From NCBI RefSeq assembly GCF_000745265.1, contig NZ_JQNN01000001.1, forward strand, positions 4,712,001 to 4,776,000: a stretch of 64,000 nt of DNA, read 5' to 3'. This DNA comes from Massilia sp. 9096. Lineage in GTDB: Bacteria; Pseudomonadota; Gammaproteobacteria; Burkholderiales; Burkholderiaceae_D. Every line of letters begins with the position of its first letter. Position 1 is the stretch's first letter. The notes beneath the pieces were generated by a model that worked only from the letters and a program-made list of their open reading frames with translations, searched no databases and had not been told where the DNA came from. Below are positions 1 to 8,646 of the stretch, piece after piece. The position numbers and the translations under genes were made by a program.

Positions 1-88
1 CCAATGCAATGCCGAGACATAATGGCAATGCCACCAGGAAGACGACAATGCCGGCAGGGATATCGTATTTGAGGGTTGAGGTAGTCAT
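1..88 (-). CDS. SulP family inorganic anion transporter, N-terminal fragment (cut by window edge)
   Basis: Reading leftward from the ATG at 88 gives [20 protein letters not shown] and then LPLCLGIAL before the window ends. The stretch [20 protein letters not shown] is the first membrane segment typical of bacterial SulP anion (sulfate or bicarbonate) transporters, known from memory of the family. Only 29 codons are present, so substrate and C-terminal STAS domain cannot be judged. Upstream an AGGCAAAC sequence could act as a weak ribosome site. Confidence 0.72.
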   Translation of the reverse strand, partial: MTTSTLKYDIPAGIVVFLVALPLCLGIAL

Positions 89-869
89 GTTTGCCTGCGC
101 GATTGATTAAATTGATGCTGAGTTGGTTGAAAGTTTCAGATGGTCGATCAGGGCATTCCGAATGGCGCCATCGGTCACATGCGTGAATCTTCTTGGCGCT
201 ACATTAGATTTAGGCCAGGAAACATATTGGATCGCATGGCACGTAGATGAGTACATGTTGTCAATAGAAAATTGACCTCATGTTTTATCGCTGCTGTTTT
301 GCTCAACTTCCAGCCGCGCTAGAGTACGCGAGCATTGATATCGGAAAAATGAGAGATTCTAAGAATGTTGCTTCGTAAATCTCGAAGTATCATGAGGACT
401 TTGACGATGGGTGATCCTGATCAGGAATCAGAATAACCATCGATCAAAATTTCAATACGGGAATTAAGTTGGCTGTTCAAATAATAAATATGTGTCGATC
501 GCAACAGACTCGGAATCAATTCATCCGTAATGCCGGTCGATAAAAATGGTTTGTTCGCGCGCAAAGGCGCTTGCCATTATTTGGCTTTGGCTTGTCATGC
601 TGCAGTAAATAGTGAGCGCGACAGGTATGGGAAAGTCGCTCCCTGAACCGAACAAGACGGTCTGCCGAAGTTCCTCGCGCGCGCGGGTGCATCGATGCGC
701 GCGAGCGCACTCAAGCGTAAGAAAAATGGGTAGCTGCAGCGTGGCGCGGAGCGCCGCCTTCCTGATGAGGCCGCAGGCCCTGCACGCGCCTTTAAAAGCG
801 ATCGGCGCCAGCCGGTGCCGCCTGCGGTGATTCGTGTTCGGGCAGGCGGCGCTGCCGTTCGGGCAGGCG
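89..869. other. Intergenic region without a convincing gene
   Basis: About 780 bases, clearly AT-richer than the rest of the window up to about position 600, then GC-rich. Short open frames on both strands have no recognisable motif, no good ribosome site and a composition typical of chance frames. The part nearest position 89 presumably carries the promoter of the SulP gene. Nothing else can be supported. Confidence 0.5.
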
Positions 870-1237
870 CGGGCGTGCAGCCTCGCTAGGACCCTGCGGC
901 ACGCTCAATCGTGCACGATTCCCAGCGCCGCCGCCGTCACGCACTGGCGTTTTACACGCGGCGAGGATATCTGCAAGGTGCCGGTGCCGGGCCAGGCCGG
1001 GTGACCGTGAACAATGGCCCGGCCCTGCGCATGGCGGCCCTGCATGGCCTGGGGGTGGTGCTGCAGCCGGCGATCCTGCTGGACGCCGATGTGCGCGCCG
1101 GGCGGCTGGTGCCGCTGTTTCCCGAATACGAATTGCCCAGCCGGCCGATGCACGTGGTGTTTCTGCCGGACCGCTACCGCTCGCCCAAGCTGCGCAGCTT
1201 CATCGACTTCGTCACCGCACGCTGCGTCGACGGCTGA
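870..1237 (+). pseudogene. LysR-type regulator remnant, N-terminally truncated and frameshifted
   Basis: The frame ending at 1237 encodes a good C-terminal half of a LysR effector-binding domain: GRVTVNNGPALRMAALHGLG, then VVLQPAILL, RLVPLFPEYELPSRPMHVVF and RSPKLRSFIDFV. The upstream continuation lies in another frame: 909-992 reads SCTIPSAAAVTHWRFTRGED followed by ICKVPVPG, just what precedes GRVTVNNG in this family, and then hits a stop at 1002. The reading frame therefore shifts by one base near 990-995. The helix-turn-helix and most of the first domain half are absent. The left limit is approximate. Confidence 0.75.
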
Positions 1238-1242
1238 TCATT

Positions 1243-1560
1243 TTATTCGTGCAGCTTCGCAAACAGGACGGCGAAGAGGATGAAGCCGACCAGGAAGGTC
1301 CATCCGAACCGCGTCATGAATGGAATCGGATTCTTGCCCAGATTGGCTTCCACCGGACCGGCCGGCAGTTCCGACCCACGGCGGCAAACATCGGAGGCGA
1401 GGTGGTAGGTTTTCTTGGTGACCCAGCGCAGGTAATACAGGTGGGCGTACTTGTACTGCAAGAAGATGTTGAATGGACGTTCACGTTCACAAGTCGCGCA
1501 ATGCTGTGTCTGCGTCGTCCCCAGGTCAGCGCCGCCGCTTCCAGAACCCCAGATGATCAT
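1243..1560 (-). CDS. Small zinc-ribbon-like membrane protein (hypothetical)
   Basis: 105 residues: a short N-terminus (MIIWGSGSGG), a CATC knuckle around residues 22-25, an aromatic block (YKYAHLYYLRWVTKKTYHL), a second knuckle and one C-terminal membrane helix (GWTFLVGFILFAVLFA). It resembles a conserved proteobacterial family of about 100 residues that I remember as having two CxxC pairs and function unknown. Here the second pair reads SDVC instead of CDVC, and the following residue is Ser where I expect Trp, so zinc binding may be weakened. It is transcribed away from sodC. The family match is from memory; no function is known to me. Confidence 0.7.
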   Translation of the reverse strand: MIIWGSGSGGADLGTTQTQHCATCERERPFNIFLQYKYAHLYYLRWVTKKTYHLASDVCRRGSELPAGPVEANLGKNPIPFMTRFGWTFLVGFILFAVLFAKLHE

Positions 1561-1733
1561 GTTTTTCCGTAGTAATGAATATTTAATTTAAAACTGTTGC
1601 TCTAGAGAATGTAATAACATTGGCGGCAAGCGTCAACCGATGCCTCTTGTTTGTCTCGCTCGTACGACTCCACAGTCGATTTTTATCGAATACACTGTCC
1701 GAGCAGTACTTTCCCCCCATTCAAGGAGACACC

Positions 1734-2279
1734 ATGCCCCTTCGCTCGACCCGCACCCTGATCGCGTGCGCCCTGGTATCCGCATTCACCGCCCTCGGCA
1801 GCGCCCATGCCGCCGACCAGTTGCAAGCCTCGATGACCCTGGTGGACGGCACCGGCACCGGCAAGAACATCGGTAACGTGACCGTTGCCGAATCGAAGGG
1901 CGGCCTGGTGTTCACGCCGAACCTGACCAACCTGCCGCCGGGCACGCACGGTTTCCACGTGCACGAGATCGGCGGCTGCGGTACCACCGAAAAGGATGGC
2001 AAACCGGTGGCGGCGGGCGCGGCGGGCGGCCACTTCGACCCGGCCTCGTCCAAGCATCACGCCGGTCCGAGCGGAGACGGCCACCTCGGCGACCTGCCGC
2101 CGCTGGTCGTCGCCGCCAACGGCGGGGCCAGCACGGCGGTGACCGCGCCGCGCCTGACCAAGCTGTCGGACGTCAAAGGCAAGGCGCTGATGGTGCACGC
2201 CGGCGGCGACAATTATTCGGACCAGCCGGCGCCGCTGGGCGGTGGCGGCGCGCGCATCGCCTGCGGCGTGATCCAGTAA
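1734..2279 (+). CDS. sodC: Periplasmic Cu/Zn superoxide dismutase
   Basis: 181 residues. SodC converts superoxide to peroxide and oxygen in the periplasm. A signal peptide is evident (MPLRSTRTLIACALVSAFTA, cleavage near AHA-AD). The metal motifs are present: GFHVHE with His75 and His77, GGHFDP with the bridging and zinc ligands, GDLPPL, and HAGGDNYSDQPAPLGGGGAR near the end. The disulfide pair is Cys82 and Cys177. I chose 1734 because AAGGAGA lies seven to eight bases upstream and the signal peptide starts there; the frame stays open to 1620 but the extra residues are not signal-like. It stands alone; no oxidative-stress operator was recognised. Confidence 0.95.
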   Translation: MPLRSTRTLIACALVSAFTALGSAHAADQLQASMTLVDGTGTGKNIGNVTVAESKGGLVFTPNLTNLPPGTHGFHVHEIGGCGTTEKDGKPVAAGAAGGHFDPASSKHHAGPSGDGHLGDLPPLVVAANGGASTAVTAPRLTKLSDVKGKALMVHAGGDNYSDQPAPLGGGGARIACGVIQ

Positions 2280-2300
2280 GCTGCTCAGCCTCATCGGATA

Positions 2301-2319
2301 CGCGGCGCCAGTCGCCGCG
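2301..2319 (+). other. Hairpin downstream of sodC (possible terminator without U-tract)
   Basis: CGCGGCG, a five-base loop and CGCCGCG form a perfect seven-pair stem 21 bases after the sodC stop. No run of T follows, so factor-independent termination is doubtful; it could instead protect the 3' end. Confidence 0.35.
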
Positions 2320-2448
2320 TCGGTGCCAACCGCAACGCAACATTTCAGTAATTAAACGTTACAGATACTCAAGGTTGTACACAGGCTTAATGTGATGCCT
2401 GCTATCATTGGTCGTTGAGCCATCTTTGGCTGATTTCCAACGATACCT

Positions 2449-5193
2449 ATGCCTTGGCCTTTCGATCCCGCTGCGCCCGCCGATGCCGTCCCGGCGCCGG
2501 GCGACATGGAGCTGCGCATGCAGCGCCATCCGTGGGAGGCGACCCCGGTCGGCCCGGTGGCGCAATGGCCATTCAGCCTGAAGCTGGCGGTGCGCACCTT
2601 GCTCGACTGCCGTCTGCCGATGTACCTGACCTGGGGCGAGCATGACACCCAGTTCTTCAATGACGCTTACGTGCCCGTCCTCGGCAACAAGTTCGACGGC
2701 GCGCTCGGCGACGACATACGTTCCACCTGGTCCGAGATCTGGACGACCGTCGGGCCGATGTGGGAGCGCGTCAAGCGCGGCGAGCCGCTCGGCTCGGACA
2801 ACCTGGTGCTGTCCATCAACCGCTACGGTTATTTCGAGACCTGCTGGTTCAACTATTCGTACAGTCCGGTGTATGCCGAAACCGGCAGGGTCGGGGGCGT
2901 GCTGGCCACTTTCGTCGAGACCACCGAAATGGTGCTGGCAGAGCGGCGCCGCCTGTGCCAGCTCGAGCTGGCCGACATCCTGCACCGCGAGACCGATGCC
3001 GGCGCGCTGCTGCAGGCGGTCGGGCGCCATGTGAGCGCGTACTTCGACGGCGCCACCCTGTGCTATGCCGAGACCAGGCCGGACGACCACGCTGCGCTGA
3101 TCCTCGGCGAGTGGCGCAACGACGCCCACGCTGCAGCCAGCGATGCGGGTGGCGATGCAGATGGCGCCGTAGCGCCGGTGCGCACGGTCCCGCTGGCGAT
3201 GCTGGCCTTCGGCCTGGGCGAGATGCTCGCCGCCGGCGAAACCGTGCACAGCGACGACGTCGCGCGCGATGTGCGCATCGCCGGGCGCGGCGCTTATCTG
3301 GCCGAGGGCATCGGTGCCGGCGTCGCCGTGCCGCTGATGGATGGCGGACGCCTGCAGGCCGCGCTGGTGCTGCACCACACCGCCGCGCAGCGCTGGCGCG
3401 GCGAGGACGTACGCCAGCTGGAAGACGCGGCGCGGCGTACCTGGGAAGCGCTGCGCCGCATCCGCGCCGAGCAGGCGCTGCGCGACGAGACGCGCGTGCT
3501 GGAACTGATGCGCAGCGCCAGCGAGACGCTGGCCTCGACCATCGACCTGGAACCGCTGATGCAGGCGATCACCGACGCCGCCACCCAGCTGTCCGGCGCC
3601 GAATTCGGTTCGTTCTTCTACAACCGCACCGGCGACGATGGCGAAGACTACCTGCTGCACACGTTGACCGGCGCGCCGCGCGACGCCTTCGCCCGCTTCG
3701 GCAATCCGCGCGCCACCGCGGTGTTCGGCCCGACCTTCCGCGCCGAAGGCGCTGTGCGCAGCGACGACATCACCCGGGACCCGCGCTACGGTTCGATGGC
3801 GCCGCACCATGGCATACCGCCGGGGCACTTGCCGGTGCGCAGCTACCTCGCGGTGCCGGTGGTCTCGCGCTCGGGCGAGGTGATCGGCGGCCTGTTCTTC
3901 GGCCACTCGCAGCCGGGCATGTTCAGCGCGCGCAGCGAGGAGCTGATCAGCGCGTTTGCCGTGCAGGCCGCGATCGCGATCGACAATGCGCGCCTGTACG
4001 AGATGTCGCAGCGTTCGGCCGAGGAGCGCGACGGCCTGCTGGCCAGCGAGCGCGCCGCGCGCGCCGAGGCCGAGCGCCACAACAAGATGAAGGACGAGTT
4101 CCTGGCGATGCTGGCGCACGAGCTGCGCAACCCGCTGGCGCCGATCACCAGCGCGGCCCAGCTGCTGCGCCTGCCCGAGGTGAACGAGGGCCTGCGCCTG
4201 AAGGCCTCCAACATCATCTCGCGCCAGGTGCGCCACATGACGGAGCTGGTCGACGACCTGCTCGACGTCTCGCGCGTGACGCGCGGCCTGGTCAAGCTGG
4301 AAAACGAGATCCTCGACCTGAACAAGATCGCCATCGCCGCGGTCGAGCAGGCGCGCCCGCACATCGAAGAGCGCCGGCACACGCTGTCGGTCGAGCTGCC
4401 GCCCGAGCCGGTGCCGGTCGAAGGCGACCGCACGCGCCTGGTGCAGGTGCTGGTCAACCTGCTCAACAATTCGGCCAAGTACACGCCACAGGGCGGCCAG
4501 GTCGCCCTCAAGGTGGTCAACGACGGCGCCTCGGCCGAGGTGACGGTGGTCGACAACGGCAGCGGCATCGACGCCCAGCTGCTGCCCCACGTGTTCGACC
4601 TGTTCACCCAGGCCGACCGCGCGCCCGACCGCTCGCAGGGCGGCCTCGGGATCGGGCTGGCGCTGGTCAAGAGCATCGTGCGCATGCACAACGGCCAGGT
4701 GGCGGCGCGCAGCGCGGGCCTGCAGCGCGGCACCCAAATGACGGTGGCGCTGCCGCTCGCGCACGCCGAGGTCGGCCAGGTGATCCGTTCGGGCGAGGGC
4801 AGCGGCGAAGCACTGCCGCTGACGGTCACGGTGGTCGACGACAACCTCGACGCCGGCCATTCGCTGGCGGTGCTGCTGCGCGCCCACGGCCACACGGTGC
4901 AGGTGTACGAGGACGGCGCCGGCACGCTGGCCGCGCGCGACGCCTTACCCCAGGTCTTCATCCTCGACATCGGCCTGCCCGACATGACCGGCTACGAACT
5001 GGTGCGCCGCTTGCGTCGCCTGCCGCAGCACGCCGGTGCGGTGTTCGTGGCGCTGACCGGCTACGGCCAGCAGCGCGACCGGGATTTGTCGCGCCAGGCC
5101 GGCTTCGACCATCACCTGGTCAAGCCGGTCGAGATCGGCAAGCTGACCCAGATCCTGGCCCAGGTCGCGGGCGACGCACGCGCCGCATCCTGA
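2449..5193 (+). CDS. Hybrid sensor histidine kinase with PAS/GAF sensor domains and C-terminal receiver
   Basis: 914 residues, no signal peptide or membrane helix, so cytoplasmic. Order: PAS-like segment (about 45-185), GAF-like (about 190-335), a second clear GAF (about 360-520, with RSYLAVPVVSRSGEVIGGLF), HisKA with phospho-acceptor His557 in LAHELRNPLAP, HATPase with N box (LNNSAKYT), DNGSGID and GLGIGLALVK, and a receiver with Asp840 in FILDIGLPDMTGYEL and a late Lys (HLVKPVE). Such kinases pass phosphate internally to the receiver; no output domain or adjacent regulator is present, so the signal and target are unknown. The start at 2449 has no strong ribosome site but is the first Met in frame with PAS-like sequence. 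Confidence 0.88.
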   Translation: MPWPFDPAAPADAVPAPGDMELRMQRHPWEATPVGPVAQWPFSLKLAVRTLLDCRLPMYLTWGEHDTQFFNDAYVPVLGNKFDGALGDDIRSTWSEIWTTVGPMWERVKRGEPLGSDNLVLSINRYGYFETCWFNYSYSPVYAETGRVGGVLATFVETTEMVLAERRRLCQLELADILHRETDAGALLQAVGRHVSAYFDGATLCYAETRPDDHAALILGEWRNDAHAAASDAGGDADGAVAPVRTVPLAMLAFGLGEMLAAGETVHSDDVARDVRIAGRGAYLAEGIGAGVAVPLMDGGRLQAALVLHHTAAQRWRGEDVRQLEDAARRTWEALRRIRAEQALRDETRVLELMRSASETLASTIDLEPLMQAITDAATQLSGAEFGSFFYNRTGDDGEDYLLHTLTGAPRDAFARFGNPRATAVFGPTFRAEGAVRSDDITRDPRYGSMAPHHGIPPGHLPVRSYLAVPVVSRSGEVIGGLFFGHSQPGMFSARSEELISAFAVQAAIAIDNARLYEMSQRSAEERDGLLASERAARAEAERHNKMKDEFLAMLAHELRNPLAPITSAAQLLRLPEVNEGLRLKASNIISRQVRHMTELVDDLLDVSRVTRGLVKLENEILDLNKIAIAAVEQARPHIEERRHTLSVELPPEPVPVEGDRTRLVQVLVNLLNNSAKYTPQGGQVALKVVNDGASAEVTVVDNGSGIDAQLLPHVFDLFTQADRAPDRSQGGLGIGLALVKSIVRMHNGQVAARSAGLQRGTQMTVALPLAHAEVGQVIRSGEGSGEALPLTVTVVDDNLDAGHSLAVLLRAHGHTVQVYEDGAGTLAARDALPQVFILDIGLPDMTGYELVRRLRRLPQHAGAVFVALTGYGQQRDRDLSRQAGFDHHLVKPVEIGKLTQILAQVAGDARAAS

Positions 5194-5209
5194 CAAGCGC
5201 CTGAGGCGC

Positions 5210-7561
5210 TCACGGGAACCTCAGGATGTCCGACGACACCGTGGTGCCGGTCCCGGGCATCAGCGCGGGCAGCATGCCGCTCGGGCGCGGCGGCAGCACG
5301 TCCTGCGGCAGACCGGGGATGCGTTCCTGGATGAAGACGTTGAAACCGGCGTCGCCCTGCAGGTCGAAGGCGAAGCGCAGCTCCTGGTCGCCCATGCCGC
5401 TCAGGTCGAGCTTCCAGCCGCGGTACAGGCGGTCGGTCAGCACACGCCCGTTGACGCTGGCGCGCAGCGGCTGGACGCCGTCCAGGCGCAGCATCAGCGA
5501 CGGCGCGCGGTTCTTCGAGCGCAGCCGGATTTCGACGTGGCGCACCGGGCCCGGCCGCTCGTCCTTCTCGATCATCAGGTCGGGATAGGCGATGGCGTCG
5601 ATGCGCGGCGCCGCCGCGAACCACACCGGCATGCTGGTCACGCCGAACAGGTAGGGCAGCTGGTAAGGGTGCATCGTGTGCGGGAACACGCGGCGCGTCC
5701 AGGCGTCGAGCGGCAGCGCCGGGTACAGCCAGTAAGATTGCCAGCTCGGCGTGTCCTTGAAATAGACCAAATGGTTCGGCTGCGGTAGATCCAGCAGCTG
5801 CGGCGTGCGGGGCTGGGCCGCCCACGTCGTCGCCAGGCAGCCGGCGCAGCCGAGCAGCAGGGTGCGCGCAACGAAGCGTCGGCCCAGCTGCGCCAGCGCC
5901 ATGCCGGCCAGGGCGAGGGCGGCGCAGACCAGGCTCGATGGCAGCACCAGCCACTGCGGACTGACCCAGGCCAGGCTGGCATGCGCCGCCGGCACGATCA
6001 GGAAGACGGCCGGCAGCGCGGCCGCCAGCAGCACGGCGCCGCGCCGGCGCGCGCTCCATTGCGCGGCACGCTGCGACGACAGCGCCAGCCAGGCCGCCTG
6101 GGCCGCCAGCAACGGCAAGGCCAGCACGTAGCTGGCGCCGGGGGCGCCGGCGCTGGTGGCGAGCAGGGCGATGTTCACGGTCAGCAGGGCGCCCAGCATC
6201 GTCGTGCGGGCGCCCAGCCTGGCCTGCAGATGGCGCTGCAGGATGACGAACGCGGCCGCCGGCAGCAGCAGGAAGGCGACCAGCTGCCAGTCGGCGCCGG
6301 CGTCGGCCGCCAGCACGCTGGCGTCGTAGCGAGCTTCCAGCCCGGGGATCGAATCGCGGCACACGTAGGCGACGAAGGTCGCCAGCGCCGTCATGAAGAC
6401 GAAGCCGAACGCGGCTTGCACGATGTCGGTACCGTCCACGCGCTGGCGTACGGCGCGCCAGCAGGCCAGGGCCGACAGCATGCAGGCCAGCGCATCCAGC
6501 GGCCAGACCCAGGCCTGGGTGTAATGCAGGCCGCCCAGACCGGGCAGGGTGAAGAAGACCTGGCCGCGCGCCGGCGCCGATCCCAGCGCCGGCAGCGGCG
6601 TGTTGCCCAAGCGGCGCAGCAGGGCCACCATGGTGTCGCCTTCGTGCTGCAGGCTGGCCGGCGCCAGGCGCTGCGGGACGTCGGCCAGGCCGTTCGGACC
6701 GAGCATGCCGCGCAGGGTCGCGAACTGCAGCAGCGCAGGGCTCACCGAGCCGCTGCCTGCCAGCAGGGCGGCGGCGGCGCGCTGCGGCCGGTCGCGCGTC
6801 AGCTCGGCCATGAAGGACGAGCCGCGCGCGGCCGGGGCCGCCACCCAGGCATCGATCGTAAAACCGTCGGCATGGCTGGCGTCGACCAGTTCGAGCGGCC
6901 CGCTGTTGCCCAGGTTGTCGAAGCGCAGGGCGACGCGCGCGCGCCGCGCCCAAGGATGCGATTCGGCGAAGCCGCGCGTGCCCAGCGCGTGCGCGTCGTC
7001 GGCGTCGGTGAACACGAACAGCAGGTCGTTGTCGAGCGGCGGCCCGGCCTGCAGCACGCGCAGCGCCTCGAGCAGGCTGGCAGCCGACATCGCGCCGTCG
7101 GCCGCGCCCAGGCTGTCGCCATTCGAATCGTAGTGGGCGCTGGCCAGGACCGCCGGCCGTCCGCGCGGGCCGCTGCCGGGTTTACGCACCAGGATATTGT
7201 GGGCCGTGGCCAGCGTCACGTGCACGTTTCCCATCAGGTCGACCGACGCCGTCTGCGCGGTCTCGAGTTCGACCTCCGGTCCCAGGCCGAGGGCGCGCAA
7301 CTGCTCGAGCAGGTAAGCGCGCGCCTGTTCGTTGGCCGCGCTCGCGACCGGACGCGGCGCCCGCGCCAGCGCGCGCACGTGGGCGAGGGCGCGTGCGGCG
7401 ACGAAGCCGTCCTGTGCGGCGCCGGCCGCGGGCCGCTGCGCCGCGTCGACGCCGGGGCGCAGCGCCAGCCAGGCGAGCAGCAGCAAGGGCAGTACCAGGG
7501 CGCAGGCGGCGGCAAGCAGGCGCGGCGCGGGCGCGCGCAGCAGGGCGGAGTGGTGGCGCAT
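5210..7561 (-). CDS. M28-family membrane peptidase homologue, active site altered
   Basis: 783 residues: an N-terminal signal-anchor (LLAAACALVLPLLLLAWLAL), an M28 aminopeptidase-type domain, then eight or so membrane helices and a soluble C-terminal domain, the plan of ER/vacuolar-type M28 proteins. Zinc-site segments are LASAHYDSNGDSLGAADGAM and NDLLFVFTDADDAHALG. Where active M28 enzymes have the acidic pair GEE (catalytic and metal-binding Glu), this protein has ADD, and the later Glu is replaced in RFDNLG. Activity is therefore uncertain. The start is supported by GAAGGAGCG nine bases upstream; the frame runs open to 7792 but through the terminator and repeat. It converges on the hybrid kinase (16 bases apart). 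Confidence 0.8.
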   Translation of the reverse strand: MRHHSALLRAPAPRLLAAACALVLPLLLLAWLALRPGVDAAQRPAAGAAQDGFVAARALAHVRALARAPRPVASAANEQARAYLLEQLRALGLGPEVELETAQTASVDLMGNVHVTLATAHNILVRKPGSGPRGRPAVLASAHYDSNGDSLGAADGAMSAASLLEALRVLQAGPPLDNDLLFVFTDADDAHALGTRGFAESHPWARRARVALRFDNLGNSGPLELVDASHADGFTIDAWVAAPAARGSSFMAELTRDRPQRAAAALLAGSGSVSPALLQFATLRGMLGPNGLADVPQRLAPASLQHEGDTMVALLRRLGNTPLPALGSAPARGQVFFTLPGLGGLHYTQAWVWPLDALACMLSALACWRAVRQRVDGTDIVQAAFGFVFMTALATFVAYVCRDSIPGLEARYDASVLAADAGADWQLVAFLLLPAAAFVILQRHLQARLGARTTMLGALLTVNIALLATSAGAPGASYVLALPLLAAQAAWLALSSQRAAQWSARRRGAVLLAAALPAVFLIVPAAHASLAWVSPQWLVLPSSLVCAALALAGMALAQLGRRFVARTLLLGCAGCLATTWAAQPRTPQLLDLPQPNHLVYFKDTPSWQSYWLYPALPLDAWTRRVFPHTMHPYQLPYLFGVTSMPVWFAAAPRIDAIAYPDLMIEKDERPGPVRHVEIRLRSKNRAPSLMLRLDGVQPLRASVNGRVLTDRLYRGWKLDLSGMGDQELRFAFDLQGDAGFNVFIQERIPGLPQDVLPPRPSGMLPALMPGTGTTVSSDILRFP

Positions 7562-7578
7562 GGTGCGCTCCTTCGGAT

Positions 7579-7606
7579 AAAAAAGCCCGCCGAGGGGGAG
7601 GCGGGC
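7579..7606 (-). terminator. Factor-independent terminator between tonB-like gene and M28 gene
   Basis: On the minus strand GCCCGCC, an eight-base loop and GGCGGGC form a seven-pair GC stem followed directly by six T. It ends only 18 bases before the start codon of the downstream gene, so that gene needs read-through, or a promoter overlapping this region. Confidence 0.85.
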
Positions 7607-7650
7607 AAACAAGAGAACCGTCAGCGCGGACGCGCGCTTGCCGCCCGGTC

Positions 7651-7716
7651 GTGGCTCGGTTGCGGCTCGGTTGCGGCTCAGTTGCGGCTCAGTTGCCGCT
7701 CGGTTGCCGCTCAGTC
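7651..7716 (-). repeat. Six tandem copies of an 11-base repeat over the 3' end of the tonB-like gene
   Basis: Units of the form G(T/C)(G/C)GCTC(G/A)GTT follow one another at 7651, 7662, 7673, 7684, 7695 and 7706. The last unit overlaps the TGA stop (7713-7711) of the tonB-like gene. The 11-base period is not codon-neutral, so copy-number change across the stop could alter the C-terminus. Confidence 0.85.
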
Positions 7717-8400
7717 GAGCGTCCAGACATAGGCCAGCTGGGCCCAGCCGGCTTCCGCCACGCCATTCGCGCTGGCCGGCTTGAACTTGCACAGGCTGAG
7801 CGCCTGCAGCGCCGCCCGGTCCAGCTCGCGCGAACCGCTGCTGTGCTGCACCCGCGCCGAGCTCACGCGGCCGTCGGCGCCGACCAGCAACGCCAGCGTC
7901 GTGGTGCCGCTCTCGCCCTCGCGCACGGCCTTGGCCGGGTAGCTGGGCAGCGCGCAGGCGTTGGCGTCGGCAAAGACGGCGCTGCGCATCTGGCCGGGGT
8001 TGGCGTTGTGCGGCGTGGCCGTGGGTGGCCCCGGATCCGCCGCCGCTTGGGTGGGCTGTGCCGGCTGTGGCGCTTGTGGTTCGGCGGTGGTGGCCGTAAC
8101 CGTCGGCGTCGGTTCGGGCGGCGCCGCGAGCGGAATCTCGGGCGGCGGCACGAACAGTTTCGGCGGTGGCGCCAGTTGCTGCTTCGGCGTGGGCGGATCG
8201 ACCGGCGTCGGCGGCGGTGGCGGCGGATCCGCTTGCAGCACCACCGTCACCGGATCGGGCAGAAAGGGCAGCGAGAGATGGCGCGTGCCCAGGCTGTGCA
8301 CGAACAGCACGCCGACCGCCACGTGCAGTCCGGCGACCAGGGCGAACTTGCCGGTGTTGCCGCGCTTGCCATTGACTATGTCAGAGAAATGCACGGTCAT
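7711..8400 (-). CDS. TonB family energy-transducing protein
   Basis: 229 residues. TonB links the inner-membrane proton motive force (through ExbB/ExbD) to outer-membrane receptors. Seen: a short cytoplasmic start, one membrane helix (FALVAGLHVAVGVLFVHSLG), a long Pro-rich periplasmic linker (PPPPPPTPVDPP and further), and a C-terminal TonB domain (LPSYPAKAVREGESGTTTLA, then SSGSRELDRAALQAL and KFKPA). No exbB/exbD lie beside it. The ATG at 8400 directly abuts GAGGAGG, with no spacer, whereas a GTG two codons later (8394) has ideal six-base spacing; the true start may be 8394. A clean terminator follows. It is too short and generic to name the receptor it serves. Confidence 0.88.
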   Translation of the reverse strand: MTVHFSDIVNGKRGNTGKFALVAGLHVAVGVLFVHSLGTRHLSLPFLPDPVTVVLQADPPPPPPTPVDPPTPKQQLAPPPKLFVPPPEIPLAAPPEPTPTVTATTAEPQAPQPAQPTQAAADPGPPTATPHNANPGQMRSAVFADANACALPSYPAKAVREGESGTTTLALLVGADGRVSSARVQHSSGSRELDRAALQALSLCKFKPASANGVAEAGWAQLAYVWTLD

Positions 8401-8646
8401 CCTCCTCGCTAGTTCACTTAGATGGAAATAATATATGCCATCAACTAGCAGTTTGCAAAGCGTTTTTATGGCAAAGAGACTATCTTTGGCAAAGAAAGAA
8501 AACCCGTTCTGTAATCGCTGGCTCCAGTGGAAGGGATGCTCGCTTAGCCGCCGGATGTATGAAATAATCACATCGTGACTATTGTTGCTTCGCTAGGGTG
8601 GCAGGCCGCGCTGCCAGCGACCCGCAAGCCTCCGGAGAAAACAGAC

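Noticed and set aside
2359..4893. Minus-strand open frame of 844 codons opposite the hybrid kinase
   Set aside because: Same antisense composition; no motif, and the sense strand carries complete kinase domains.
7651..7716. 11-base repeats as a CRISPR array
   Set aside because: Units are directly adjacent without spacers and far too short.
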